Positions 23,431 to 32,764 of a stretch of DNA of 52,796 nt are shown here, piece by piece; positions within the stretch are counted from its first letter, which is position 1; every line of letters begins with the position of its first letter. Location of the stretch: assembly GCA_024653325.1 (NCBI GenBank), contig JANLFX010000008.1, forward strand, positions 1-52,796, read 5' to 3'. The position numbers were made by a program, and so were the translations under genes. The notes beneath the pieces are model-generated. The model saw only the letters and a list, made by a program, of their open reading frames with translations. It did not search any database and had not been told where the DNA came from. The DNA is from Anaerolineae bacterium. Lineage in GTDB: Bacteria; Chloroflexota; Anaerolineae; JACIWR01.

Positions 23431-24792
23431 TTATCTTGACCTCACCAGGCAGGCCGTCCGCCGGGCCAGCTCGGAAATGGGGGTTCCGGCGAAGCCCAAC
23501 ACGTGCGAACGCAAACGGTCGGCGAGAGGCGCGGTCCATTTCTCCGGGAGGGCCTTGGCCCCGCGTAGCAGACCCACAATCGAACCAACCGTGGCCCCGT
23601 TGCAGTCGGTGTCGAAGGCCCCACTCACGGCGATGCCGATACTCCTCTCCAGATCAGCCTGGCCATAGAACAGCCCGATAGCCACAATCATCGCGTTGGG
23701 AATCACGTGACACCAGTGATGGAGATTGGTCTCATCCCATTGTTTGTGCACACAATCCAGAGCTTGCTCCCAGGTGAGGCCCGCCTCCGGCCAATGCAAC
23801 ACCTGGGCGATGGCTGCCGCCAGCCGCGACCGTGCCGGGATTTCGCCCAGCCCCAGCCGGATGATGGTGGGTATATCCGCGCTCGTGTACGCAGCGGCCA
23901 ACATGGCTGCTACCCACATGGCCCCATAGATGCCGTTCTTGACATGGGAAAGGGAGGCATCCCGCCAGGCCATGCTGGCGGCGACTTCCATCTGGCCGGG
24001 GTTGATGTAGCCGTATAGGTCGCCACGAATCTGGGCCCCGATCCACTCGCGGTACACGTTGCGGTGCACGGCGGAGGCGGGCGGCGGTATCAGCATGGTC
24101 AGGTTGCGGTACGCCACCCGCTCGGCGGTGCAGGTTTGCAGGATGGGCAGGCTCTCCAGCCAGGTGCTTGCCACATCCAGCGGGCTAAACTCATGGCCAT
24201 AGCGCTCAAGCACCTGCAGGGCGATGAGCGTATAGTTGGTGTCATCGTCGGCCGGGGCACAGGCGACGTTGTTGATCCAGGGCGCCGGTTCGCCATCCCA
24301 CCACGTATCCCGCAGGTCGAAGCGCTGGCGGATTTCCTGAGAGTGCTGCGAGCTCATATAGGCGTGAATGGGGTAATTGCCGATGGCCTGGTTGAAATCA
24401 ACCAACCGCTGGCGGCGCCAGCCTTCCACCGGCTTGCCCAACAGACAGCCAGCGCAGCGCCCCAACCAGGCCCCGTAGATCTTATCGAACAGTGTCTGGT
24501 CGTCGAAGGCTACCGGCAGACGGCGTGGACCCGGCGGGCGGGCGGCCTGGATGGCTGGCAAGTCGGACGGCTCGTGGTAAGGGAAATCATCATCTATCGG
24601 TAGGGAAGCCGTCTCGTCCAACAATTGCGCGGCCTGCCATTCGCGCTGGGGGTCATGCTCCGGCATGGCCTGGATGACCGTAATGCGTTCGGCCAGGCCG
24701 CGCACATCTTTGCCTTCATCCCGACATTGCTGAAGCTCAAAGTGCAAATCAGGCGCATAGCGTAGCCAATGTGCCCTAGCCAGCCTGTTCAC
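23431..24792 (-). CDS. ADP-ribosylglycohydrolase-family protein
   Basis: 453 residues (GTG 24792, GGAGGAG upstream). It removes ADP-ribose from proteins or related glycosides in known family members. The fold begins near residue 100 with DKIYGAWLGRCAGCLLGKPV. The metal-binding acidic triplet lies in ADDDTNYTLIAL, and the second metal site is SGAFDTDCNGATVGSIVG (DxD). About 95 extra N-terminal residues (LRYAPDLHFELQQCRDEG...) are not part of the standard domain. The presence next to hypAB is unexplained; it could be involved in ADP-ribose turnover or act on a nucleoside-like glycoside. Confidence 0.86.
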   Translation of the reverse strand: MNRLARAHWLRYAPDLHFELQQCRDEGKDVRGLAERITVIQAMPEHDPQREWQAAQLLDETASLPIDDDFPYHEPSDLPAIQAARPPGPRRLPVAFDDQTLFDKIYGAWLGRCAGCLLGKPVEGWRRQRLVDFNQAIGNYPIHAYMSSQHSQEIRQRFDLRDTWWDGEPAPWINNVACAPADDDTNYTLIALQVLERYGHEFSPLDVASTWLESLPILQTCTAERVAYRNLTMLIPPPASAVHRNVYREWIGAQIRGDLYGYINPGQMEVAASMAWRDASLSHVKNGIYGAMWVAAMLAAAYTSADIPTIIRLGLGEIPARSRLAAAIAQVLHWPEAGLTWEQALDCVHKQWDETNLHHWCHVIPNAMIVAIGLFYGQADLERSIGIAVSGAFDTDCNGATVGSIVGLLRGAKALPEKWTAPLADRLRSHVLGFAGTPISELARRTACLVRSR

Positions 24793-24838
24793 TCACTACT
24801 CCTCCCATTCGAGGTTACCATGCCCATCGCTTCCATTT

Positions 24839-25513
24839 TCAGCCACGAACCCGAGTCCGCAGATAGTTGCACCACTCCTCCAGGCCCGTCTGGCTGTACA
24901 CTGAGGTCGCGATGATAGACAAGCCCGGGTTTATTCGCCAGGCATTCTGCTTACACAGCTCCAGGTCAAAGTGCAGATATGGCAGCAAATCCATCTTGGT
25001 TAACACCAGCAGGTGTGCCAGGTGGAAGGCGAGGGGGTACTTAAGAGGTTTATCCTCCCCTTCGGTGATGCTCATCAAGGTCACCTTTTCGTCTTCGCCC
25101 AGGTCAAAGCTCGCCGGGCAGATCAGGTTGCCCACGTTCTCGATGAACAGCAATTCCACCCCATCGAGAGGCAGGGCTTCAAGGGCGCGCCGGACGTGAA
25201 AGGCGTCCAGGTGACAAGATTGAGGAGTATTGATCTGGACGACCGGTACCTGCGTTTCGGCGATGCGTTGAGCATCGTTGCTGGTTTGCTGATCTCCCTC
25301 GATCACTGCACAACGGATTTCATTCTTCAGCCGATCCAGGGTTTCCACCAGCAAAGTTGTTTTGCCGGAACCAGGCGAGCTCAGCAGGTTCAGCGTGTAG
25401 ATGCCTCTGGCCTGGAGATAAGCCCGGTTTTGTCTGGCGAAGCGGTCGTTTTGCTCGAGGATGTTCCCCTCGATAGTAATCACCCGCACCGCGCCATTTC
25501 GGTTACTGGTCAT
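24839..25513 (-). CDS. hypB: Hydrogenase nickel-incorporation GTPase HypB
   Basis: 224 residues. A GTPase that drives nickel insertion into [NiFe]-hydrogenase. P-loop: LSSPGSGKTTLL. GDQQTSNDAQRI is the switch region, and QINTPQSCHLDAFHV carries the conserved Cys-His metal site at the dimer interface. FIENVGNLICPASFDLGE follows. TKMD is the guanine-specificity motif. The N-terminal CxxCxC nickel site of E. coli HypB is absent, as in many bacteria. Its start overlaps the end of hypA by 11 bases. Confidence 0.95.
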   Translation of the reverse strand: MTSNRNGAVRVITIEGNILEQNDRFARQNRAYLQARGIYTLNLLSSPGSGKTTLLVETLDRLKNEIRCAVIEGDQQTSNDAQRIAETQVPVVQINTPQSCHLDAFHVRRALEALPLDGVELLFIENVGNLICPASFDLGEDEKVTLMSITEGEDKPLKYPLAFHLAHLLVLTKMDLLPYLHFDLELCKQNAWRINPGLSIIATSVYSQTGLEEWCNYLRTRVRG

Positions 25514-25856
25514 TGCTTGCTCCTATAATGGATTTAACGATCAATTCCCGTCCGTGGATGACCTCAAAATGCGTTCCCATACACGCGGGGCAGCGCAGGT
25601 CATCGAAATCTCCCAGGTATTCGTTTTCGCATTCCTTACAAAATAGGGTTAAGGGAGGCGTCAGATATTCGATGGTCGCATCTTGCAGGATGGTGCCATG
25701 CTTTAAGGCGCTGAAAGCGAATTCCAGCGCTCCGATTTCCACACCACTGAATGGGCCGATTTCCAGGATGACTTTGCTGACGCAAGCCAGGTCGTTCTTC
25801 TGGGCGGCCTCTTCGACAATGCATATCACGTTGCGAGCGATACTGGTCTCGTGCAT
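25503..25856 (-). CDS. hypA: Hydrogenase nickel-incorporation protein HypA
   Basis: 117 residues. It delivers nickel together with HypB. The MHE start provides the nickel-binding His2. The zinc site is two CxxC pairs (FCKECENEYLG and RCPACMG). ISKVILEIGPFSGVE-like text (VSKVILEIGPFSGVE) matches the family core. It starts 14 bp after the stop of the iron-sulfur protein gene. No hydrogenase structural genes or hypC-F are in the window. Confidence 0.96.
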   Translation of the reverse strand: MHETSIARNVICIVEEAAQKNDLACVSKVILEIGPFSGVEIGALEFAFSALKHGTILQDATIEYLTPPLTLFCKECENEYLGDFDDLRCPACMGTHFEVIHGRELIVKSIIGASNDQ

Positions 25857-25870
25857 AGGACTCTCTTGAT

Positions 25871-27016
25871 TTATTTACCCACTAACTTGCGCAGAGCTAA
25901 CCCGACCATAGCTTCCATGTTGATCTTTCGAAAGAGCGCATCGTTATCGCGGTAGATCTTGGGCGGTTTTTTGCGCAGAACCATGTGCAAAGCTCCCTGC
26001 GGGCAATGAGAGACGCACTGACCACAGCCGATGCAGTTCTCGAAGTTGATGACCAGTCTATGGTCAACAAGGGAGAAATTGTGAACGCTGCAGACCTCTA
26101 TACATTCACCGCACAGCGTACATTGGCTCTCATCGAAGGCCACCACAAAGCGAGATGGGCCGCCGACGTTCCTCTGCCCGCGCACAATGGCTTTCATCAC
26201 CGCACAAGAGCACGCGCAACAGTTGCACAGCGTCTGGATTTTACCCTCGCAGTTGCTCACATTGTGCACCAGGCCCTGCGCTTCGCAGTCCCGCAGGATA
26301 CGCATGGCTTCGTCGTAGTCAATGCGACGGGCATAGCCCGTTTCGAGTTTGATCATCGCCAGCTCGTTGAAATAGAAACAGGTCTCCAGCGGGTGACCAC
26401 AGTCTTCGCCCAGCAGTTTCTTCGTCGAACGGCAGTAGCAGTCGGCGACAGCGATGAGGGATTCTTTTTTGATCATCTCGGAGATAACGTCAATCGGCAG
26501 CACTTCACGGGGGTCTGGCACGGCCACGTTGACAGCGATTTCCTTCTGGTCAGTTGCTCCAGTGAGGGTTGCTTCTACCGGCAGTACCCGATAGTAAGGC
26601 GTGCGGGTAGGAATCACGTCAACCGCTCCCTCGATGAAAGCATTCATCACCTTCACGCACACGGCGCGCATCGGGGAATCTTCCTGGAGGCGCACCTGGA
26701 ATTCCAGCAAGGCCACGAATGGTGAGCGTCCGCAAAGTCGGCCTGAGGGGGAAACATAGGAATCAATGATGCCCTGCGGGATGAGCCGTTTGACCGTCTG
26801 GTGCAACTCCTCTTGCGAGATCCCGATCCTGGCTGCTTTCTGTTCCAGTTTTTCGATAGGGATCATGCCGAAGAACGGGAGCAGGAAGAAGACGCGCAAG
26901 TCGTCTTTAGTCAGAGTGGCTTGCAGCGCCTGTTTGAATTCCTGGCGGTTAGGTAACTGCCCCAACTGGAACTCATAGAAACGAATCAGGTCTTCGTAAA
27001 GGTCTTTTTCTCCCAT
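25871..27016 (-). CDS. Iron-sulfur protein with Cys-rich core and C-terminal 2[4Fe-4S] ferredoxin domain
   Basis: 381 residues from ATG 27016 (AAGGAGGT directly upstream; the ATG at 27031 lies before the site). The N-terminal 110 residues look helical, with a winged-helix feel (RIGISQEELHQTVKRLIPQG). The middle has unusual Cys groups: DCYCRSTKKLLGEDCGHPLE with a following TCF, and TLCNCCACSCAVM. The C-terminus is a classical di-cluster ferredoxin (CTLCGECIEVCSVHN, CIGCGQCVSHCPQG). This architecture occurs in anaerobe electron-transfer proteins; the specific partner is unknown. First gene of an operon with hypA and hypB. Confidence 0.82.
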   Translation of the reverse strand: MGEKDLYEDLIRFYEFQLGQLPNRQEFKQALQATLTKDDLRVFFLLPFFGMIPIEKLEQKAARIGISQEELHQTVKRLIPQGIIDSYVSPSGRLCGRSPFVALLEFQVRLQEDSPMRAVCVKVMNAFIEGAVDVIPTRTPYYRVLPVEATLTGATDQKEIAVNVAVPDPREVLPIDVISEMIKKESLIAVADCYCRSTKKLLGEDCGHPLETCFYFNELAMIKLETGYARRIDYDEAMRILRDCEAQGLVHNVSNCEGKIQTLCNCCACSCAVMKAIVRGQRNVGGPSRFVVAFDESQCTLCGECIEVCSVHNFSLVDHRLVINFENCIGCGQCVSHCPQGALHMVLRKKPPKIYRDNDALFRKINMEAMVGLALRKLVGK

Positions 27017-27089
27017 CGTAACCTCCTTCATAATCTCTGGACGAGACGGCTCATCTTCTCCGGAAAAGCGGCACGACGTAACCCGGGCT

Positions 27090-29012
27090 TTAGCCCATTC
27101 GCTGGAGCACCGGAAATTCTGTAATGCGGAGATTTGTGCATCCGTAAGGGATCAAGGTCAACTCCTCCATCGGCTCGGATGATGTGACAGGGCTTTGTGG
27201 GGCATCAGCGGCAGAGCCGTTCTCCATTTGCCATTGGGGTACTCTCTTGCCTCTCACCATTGCCGAAACCGGAGCTCCTTCCCGCGAGAAGGGGCAATCG
27301 CTCATTGGAGCCTCGACGAAGCTTATCGCCTCTGTAAGTGTAGACTCATCAATATCGAGAGCATAGTTCCAGGGCGTGGTTGGGTAGACCTCCCAATCAG
27401 CGTGGGGTAGCTCCCGGTAAGGTTGATCTTCGTGGATGCGCCGCCAATCCTCGCCTATCGTGAGGGCATAGACCAACGGGCCACGTTCGATAGCGATGGC
27501 ATCGTTGAATCGGCGCGAAAGGGATGGAGACATAGGCAGAGTGAGCACTACTTCGGTAGTGCCGGCCCACTCGCGCTCGAGGCGGTGAAATGTGCCCGGT
27601 TCAGGATGTGTGTCCTCGCCTCCCCCCACCTGTACCATGGCGCCAGTTGCCCAGGCGGGGATGCGCAGAAGCAACGGAAAGCGAACCGGCTCTTTGGCAT
27701 TGATAGTGAAGCGAAGAGCATCACGGAAGGGATAGTCCGTTTCCAAAACGACGGTAACAGGTGTGCCCTTGATCTCTGTCTGGACGCGGCTAGGGGCGTA
27801 AGCGACAGCGGCGAGTCCGCCATTCTCAGTTTGCATCCAGAGATGGGCAGCAAACTTGGGCCAGCCCTGGCTGAAGTTAGCGGTGCAACACCCATAGTTA
27901 GGCTCCACGCCAAAGATATTGGCCTCGGGGCCATTGGTATTCCAGGTATGGTTCTCGCGGATGCTGCACTCCACCTGGTTGACCTGTTGGTCATACTGGT
28001 GTGACCACATATCAGGGGAGAAAGCGGCAGGAAGGGCGTTGAAGATGATCTTTTCCAACCGGTCGCCAAAAGCTGTATCGCCGATGATGGAGAGCAGCAA
28101 CTCCAGCGAGTAGGCGTACTCCACTACAGCACAGAGCTCCGTTCCCTGCGTAGGACGTTTACCTGCCAGGCATTCATCCCCCGTAAACACGCCGGTGACC
28201 ATTCCGTGGTAGAGGTCAAGTTTATTGATCATATCGTAGACCGCAGCCAAGTCTCCGTCGTCGCCGGTTAACCGCCACCACAGAGCATGAGCCTTGACAG
28301 CCATCGCGTTGTTGACCACGTGACCCATGAAGTTCCAGCGTCCCTTAGGGGTGGGCATGGTCAGCGGCCAGCGGGCGAAGAATGCCCGCCAGTTGAAGCC
28401 TTGGGAGTGGAGTTTGATCGCCAGGTCGAGGAGCCACTGCTCGCCGATTTTTTCGTAGAGCCAGTAGATGGCGATCAGGGCCTCAAACCAGCGGAACTGT
28501 CCCCAGTTGAACAATGGGGCGCGATCAATGTGCGCATCAATACAGCGAAAGGCTCGCTTTACCACATCGGTGACGCGCTCGTCATTAGTGGCGTCGTAGT
28601 ACTGCATCAGAACCTTTGTCGCCAAAAACTGGGCCCAGAGGTCATAATGGGGATTTGCCTCCTGCCCCGCGGTAATAACCATCGCACGTGGGCCAAGCCA
28701 ACCATCTTCGTGCTGGTGGGTGATGATATAGTCCACGTAGCGCATGGCTTTCTTTTGAAGTGCCGAATCGTCCAGGAGGAAGGCAAGGGGTATCACACCG
28801 TCCAACCAGTAAGGAGCGCGCTCCCAGCCCTCGGAATCGCCGCCGAACCAACGGCTGTTTTTGATGTCGGGCCAGAATTCGTCCAGGTGTCCACTCAGGC
28901 CATCGGCCTGGATGCGCAGTTGTCGTTTCAACCAGCCTTCAGGGCGGATATTTTTCAAAGAGAGCGGTCGAAAGCGTGTTTCTTTTAGGGCTGTTCCTTT
29001 GCGTCGTCCCAT
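27090..29012 (-). CDS. GH127-family (DUF1680) beta-L-arabinofuranosidase-like glycosidase
   Basis: 640 residues from ATG 29012. The upstream frame to 29105 has no ribosome site; a GGAGG lies 13 bases ahead. The family acts on beta-L-arabinofuranosides of plant glycans using a zinc-bound Cys nucleophile. Visible hallmarks: the alpha/alpha-barrel opening RFRPLSLKNIRPEGWLKRQ, GWERAPYWLDGVIPL, a TELCAVVEYAYSLELL segment with the acidic residue and first Cys, and YGCCTANFSQGWPKF with the paired Cys. Beta-sandwich domains follow. No signal peptide, so likely intracellular. The exact substrate is uncertain because the family is broad. Confidence 0.83.
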   Translation of the reverse strand: MGRRKGTALKETRFRPLSLKNIRPEGWLKRQLRIQADGLSGHLDEFWPDIKNSRWFGGDSEGWERAPYWLDGVIPLAFLLDDSALQKKAMRYVDYIITHQHEDGWLGPRAMVITAGQEANPHYDLWAQFLATKVLMQYYDATNDERVTDVVKRAFRCIDAHIDRAPLFNWGQFRWFEALIAIYWLYEKIGEQWLLDLAIKLHSQGFNWRAFFARWPLTMPTPKGRWNFMGHVVNNAMAVKAHALWWRLTGDDGDLAAVYDMINKLDLYHGMVTGVFTGDECLAGKRPTQGTELCAVVEYAYSLELLLSIIGDTAFGDRLEKIIFNALPAAFSPDMWSHQYDQQVNQVECSIRENHTWNTNGPEANIFGVEPNYGCCTANFSQGWPKFAAHLWMQTENGGLAAVAYAPSRVQTEIKGTPVTVVLETDYPFRDALRFTINAKEPVRFPLLLRIPAWATGAMVQVGGGEDTHPEPGTFHRLEREWAGTTEVVLTLPMSPSLSRRFNDAIAIERGPLVYALTIGEDWRRIHEDQPYRELPHADWEVYPTTPWNYALDIDESTLTEAISFVEAPMSDCPFSREGAPVSAMVRGKRVPQWQMENGSAADAPQSPVTSSEPMEELTLIPYGCTNLRITEFPVLQRMG

Positions 29013-29140
29013 GGCTGTTCGCCATCCTCCCTCGATCGCGGCTGGAGCTAACTTTAATGCCAGTATACCACGACCTCCCAGTCTGGTCAAGCAGTTGGTC
29101 AGCATGGGGGTGTATTTCAGTTTCGGGGCAGGTTTGTCCC

Positions 29141-29350
29141 GTAGCGGCCGACCGCTGCTGCGTCCTGAGCCCGCCGAAGGGCTGCGCTCTCAGTGAAGTT
29201 GGGGTAGCCGCGCTTTCCATAGCGCGGCCGACGGCCCCCAGCACCACGAAGGCCCACTGTCGTGACCGGGGTTGCGCGGTAAGAAACCGCGCCTACATAT
29301 GGGGGATGGGAGAGGTCTCCGCGGCCAGGGCACAGTAGCAACTCGCCCCC
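29141..29350. repeat. Composite ~200-bp intergenic repeat, copy C
   Basis: Same order of modules as copy A, with a short extra segment (CCGCCGAAGGGCTGCGCTC) inside. It lies between the upstream end of the GH127 gene and the aspS 3' end. The rest of 29013-29366 holds no gene. Confidence 0.85.
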
Positions 29351-29354
29351 TATT

Positions 29355-29381
29355 GTAGGACCAAGCTTAAGCTTGTCCTAC
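29355..29381. repeat. GTAG...CTAC palindrome forming the 3' end of aspS
   Basis: A near-perfect palindrome centred on AGCTTAAGCT. On the minus strand it encodes the last residues V-G-Q-A and the TAA stop of aspS, so the element supplies the end of the reading frame and possibly a terminator hairpin. Confidence 0.7.
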
Positions 29382-31157
29382 TTTATTTAGCGTCAGGCAG
29401 ATGTGCAGCTCGGCCAATTGTCGCGGGCTGATCTCCGACGGAGCCTGCGTCATCAAATCCATGGCCGTCTGGGTCTTGGGAAAGGCCATAACCTCTTTGA
29501 TGTTCGGTTCGCCGGCCAAAATCGCCACCAGGCGGTCAATACCGGGGGCAATTCCCCCATGCGGCGGCGCACCATACTCAAAAGCCTCCAGCATGTGACC
29601 AAACTGCGCCTGCGCTTCTTGGGGAGTGATGCCCAGGGTGCGAAACATCAGCGCCTGCTGTTCCCGGCGATGTATTCTGATAGAACCACCCCCCACCTCC
29701 CAGCCGTTTAGCACCAGGTCGTAAGCCTTAGCTTTGGCCCGGCCCGGATCCCCGGATTCCAGCAGCACCCAATCCTCGTCTTTGGCCGAGGTAAAAGGAT
29801 GGTGCACAGCGTTCCAGCGCCCTTCTTCCTCGTTCCATTCCAGCAAGGGAAAGTCCAGCACCCAGCAAAAGGCCAGCAGATTGGGGTCCGCCAGGGACAG
29901 GCGAGTGGCCAACTCGCGGCGCAGGGCGTCCAACGCGCGAGCAACCACCGGCGGCTGATCGGCAACGATGCAAATCAGGTCGCCAACCCTTGCCCCCGTT
30001 CGTTGGACCATCGCCTCCAGCTCGCCTCCGGACAGGAACCTGGTCACCGGCGACTTAAGCTCACCCTCTTGCACGGCAACAGTCACCAGCCCCCCGGCCC
30101 CTTGTTTCTGAACCAGGCTGGTCAACTCGTCAACCTGGCGACGAGAATAGGCGGCACAACCCGGCGCAACCAGGGCTTTGACCTGCCCACCCTCGGCCAC
30201 CGTCTGGGTAAAGACTCGAAACCCGCAACCAGCTACCAGGTCCGAAATGTCCACCAATTCCAGACCATAGCGCAGGTCAGGCTTGTCGGTACCGTAACGG
30301 GCCATCGCCTCATCATAGGAAAGGCGAGGAAACGGAGTTTGCTGCAGCCGCTTGCCCGTCTCTGGCTCCAATTCTCGAACGAGAGCGGTGAATAAACCCT
30401 CGATGAGCTGTAGCACGTCCTCCTGGTCCACAAAGGACATCTCCAGGTCAAGTTGGGTGAATTCCGGTTGGCGGTCGGCGCGCAGGTCCTCGTCACGGAA
30501 GCAACGGGCAATCTGGAAATACTTTTCGAAACCGGCCACCATGAGCAGTTGTTTGAGCTGCTGGGGGGACTGGGGCAGGGCGTAGAATTTGCCCGGGTGC
30601 ACGCGGCTGGGCACTACGTAGTCGCGCGCTCCTTCCGGCGTGCTCTTGATCAAGATGGGGGTCTCGATCTCAATGAATCCCTGAGCGTCCAGATAATCGC
30701 GGATGAATTTCACCACCCGATGGCGAAGGATAATGTTGCGCTGCATCCGTGGACGACGCAGGTCCAGATAGCGGTAGCGCAAACGCACCGCCTCGTCTAC
30801 CTCGTCTTCAACATTGATATAGATGGGCGTAGTTTTTGCCGGATTGAGAATAGTCACCTCGTCGGCGGCCACTTCGATTTCGCCGGTGGGCAGGTCAGGG
30901 TTAACCAGGCCCTGCGGACGGCACTGCACAGTACCTCGCACCTGCAACACATACTCGTTGCGACACTGCGAAGCCACCTGGTGAGCCTCTGCCGAGATCG
31001 CCGGGTTACAGACTACCTGGACAATACCGCTGCGGTCACGCAGATCGAGGAAAATCAAACCGCCATGGTCACGCCGACGATGTACCCAACCGGCCAAAGC
31101 CACAACTTGCCCCGCGTGTCCGGCACGCAGCTCGCCGCAACCGTGTGTTTTCAGCAT
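29367..31157 (-). CDS. aspS: Aspartyl-tRNA synthetase (bacterial type)
   Basis: 596 residues from ATG 31157; the 51 upstream codons have no support. A class II synthetase that charges tRNA-Asp (perhaps also tRNA-Asn). N-terminal OB fold for the anticodon ([20 protein letters not shown]). Motif 2 block: [24 protein letters not shown] insertion domain is at about 300-420, typical of bacterial AspRS. Motif 3: [15 protein letters not shown]. Length is normal. The last four residues (VGQA) come from a palindromic repeat, replacing the usual variable C-terminus. It lies 95 bp downstream of a membrane protein gene. Confidence 0.97.
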   Translation of the reverse strand: MLKTHGCGELRAGHAGQVVALAGWVHRRRDHGGLIFLDLRDRSGIVQVVCNPAISAEAHQVASQCRNEYVLQVRGTVQCRPQGLVNPDLPTGEIEVAADEVTILNPAKTTPIYINVEDEVDEAVRLRYRYLDLRRPRMQRNIILRHRVVKFIRDYLDAQGFIEIETPILIKSTPEGARDYVVPSRVHPGKFYALPQSPQQLKQLLMVAGFEKYFQIARCFRDEDLRADRQPEFTQLDLEMSFVDQEDVLQLIEGLFTALVRELEPETGKRLQQTPFPRLSYDEAMARYGTDKPDLRYGLELVDISDLVAGCGFRVFTQTVAEGGQVKALVAPGCAAYSRRQVDELTSLVQKQGAGGLVTVAVQEGELKSPVTRFLSGGELEAMVQRTGARVGDLICIVADQPPVVARALDALRRELATRLSLADPNLLAFCWVLDFPLLEWNEEEGRWNAVHHPFTSAKDEDWVLLESGDPGRAKAKAYDLVLNGWEVGGGSIRIHRREQQALMFRTLGITPQEAQAQFGHMLEAFEYGAPPHGGIAPGIDRLVAILAGEPNIKEVMAFPKTQTAMDLMTQAPSEISPRQLAELHICLTLNKVGQA

Positions 31158-31251
31158 TGCCTCATCCCCCTCTCCATTTCCAAACGTTGAGCGATTATAC
31201 ATAAAAGACAGGCAAAACACAAGTAGAGGTTGGCTGACCCTCCCGTCGGTT

Positions 31252-32247
31252 TCAAGCGGGTGGTGGCTCTTTCGTCCGCTTATCTGCTGCCACCCGTTGC
31301 CATCGTGCATACCGGCTGCGATAGAAAAAGAACGTCGCGGCCATCAATCCAGTACCGATGTAAGCATTGCCCATAATGGCCACGAAGGTCAGCCACGAAC
31401 CAGTGTTCATGCGCTGCCAGATAACAGAAAACCCGAAGTTGATAAACAGGCTGAGCAGAATCAAACCTAGCGTAGCCCAAAAGTTGCGGCTTACCACATT
31501 CAGGCTGTTCCAGATGGCGCGCCATATCCCTGCTCTATCCAAAACGATGGCCGGGATGACAAAAACCAGGTAAAAACTAACCCACAGCGCGGTGCCCATC
31601 AGCAGGGTCATTCCTATCAGAGCCAGGTTTACGCTCAGCATGGATAGTAAGCCCAAGACGAACGACAGGGGAAAGCCGATCACGGCAATCAATATGCCTG
31701 CCAAAACGGTGAACAAGACCACGCGACTACATACGAACCAGACACGGCTCACAAACCCACCAGTAGGAGCGACCGGCTGGTCGCCACTGGCGTTCTGGTC
31801 CTCTACGCACACCGCCCGGCCAATAGCGGCCAAATACACACTGCCAAAGAATACCCCCGCCAGCCAGAGAACAACAACGGCCACGACATAGACCCATATA
31901 CTCTTGCCCTCCCAAACCGGCGGAATTGATCGCATGATACCAACGGGCGGAGCTCCAGTGGTCATCAGCGCAGGCATGCCCGGTACACTAGCGCTCAATA
32001 GCGAAAACAGGTTGACGCTTTGCGCCATCTCCTGCAACAGTTCACGGTTCTGGATCATCATCTGCTGGTAGTCCACCCCCAACTCAGGCGGAGCGACAAA
32101 CAGAGGGAGCAGTCGCTGTACCACAGGGGCAATGGAAAAGCGGGGACCCAACCAGAGATACACATCCAGGGCCACCGGCACCAGGATCAGCCAGAGGCGT
32201 TTAGTTACCGTGTTGAAACCAGCCGACAAGGATTCGATAATGTTCAT
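31252..32247 (-). CDS. Polytopic membrane protein of unknown function
   Basis: 331 residues from ATG 32247. About six or seven hydrophobic segments: [17 protein letters not shown], then a large outer loop, [80 protein letters not shown] and a last one near [15 protein letters not shown]. It ends with a basic tail. The overall look is that of glycerophosphodiesterase-type membrane domains, but no catalytic residues are seen. Same strand and 95 bp upstream of aspS. Confidence 0.75.
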   Translation of the reverse strand: MNIIESLSAGFNTVTKRLWLILVPVALDVYLWLGPRFSIAPVVQRLLPLFVAPPELGVDYQQMMIQNRELLQEMAQSVNLFSLLSASVPGMPALMTTGAPPVGIMRSIPPVWEGKSIWVYVVAVVVLWLAGVFFGSVYLAAIGRAVCVEDQNASGDQPVAPTGGFVSRVWFVCSRVVLFTVLAGILIAVIGFPLSFVLGLLSMLSVNLALIGMTLLMGTALWVSFYLVFVIPAIVLDRAGIWRAIWNSLNVVSRNFWATLGLILLSLFINFGFSVIWQRMNTGSWLTFVAIMGNAYIGTGLMAATFFFYRSRYARWQRVAADKRTKEPPPA

Positions 32248-32395
32248 GTTTGGCAACACCTTTCCCGGCCATTTATTTTATCACACTTTGGGAAGAAACG
32301 CGAAATATCGGAGGACAGGATGACATCCCGTTCTGGAGACGCAGTGACCGCTTACTGACCCGCTATCCCAGCGGGTGGCTGATGGCAGATAGCAA

Positions 32396-32427
32396 CAAGC
32401 CCCCCGGTGACGAGGCCGGAGGGCTTG
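32396..32427 (-). terminator. Intrinsic-type hairpin after the PIN remnant
   Basis: A 12-bp stem (32396-32407 with 32416-32427, one mismatch) with an 8-base loop. On the plus strand TCTTTTG follows; on the minus strand TTGTTGC. It lies downstream of the broken PIN gene on the minus strand. Confidence 0.6.
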
Positions 32428-32452
32428 TCTTTTGCGTGTTTAATGGGCAGAA

Positions 32453-32741
32453 CTATTGCGAGTCGAGCAAAGCGAGGAACTTTCCAACACCAACGATCTC
32501 AACTCCGTATTTCTCGCACATCGTCGCCAGTCACGATGTACTGGGCATTGCCGGCGATGGCAATATCTTTCGCCTTTTCTACCTCAGTTTCCACCTCGAC
32601 TTCCCCAATGGGATGCGCCTCCATGCGCGCCCAAATTCGCTGAAGCAGCGCATCCAGCCTTTGGCTCCAGCTTTCATCCATATCTTCAGGGAGTAGCTGT
32701 CTCACCTCGCTTCGGTACCTCAAGCTGGCAATGACCGACAC
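32453..32741 (-). pseudogene. PIN-family toxin remnant, frameshifted
   Basis: The open frame from GTG 32741 ends in AKDIAIAGNAQYIVTGDD, the late PIN motif that normally precedes an L...YG-x-I-V-x-x-x-FL ending. Here the frame runs to an early TGA at 32499. Shifting by one base at about 32511 gives EKYGVEIVGVGKFLALL and a TAG at 32453-32455, exactly the missing ending. The N-terminal DTNVL part with the first catalytic Asp is also absent. It looks like a decayed toxin gene. No antitoxin is adjacent. Confidence 0.6.
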
Positions 32742-32764
32742 ACTCGTCGTTGAAGATTATACTT

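Noticed and set aside
30453-31190. A 245-codon plus-strand open frame
   Set aside because: It is the complement of aspS.
32250-32696. Plus-strand open frames between the membrane protein and GT87 genes
   Set aside because: They cross a hairpin and the complement of the PIN remnant and show no domain or ribosome site.
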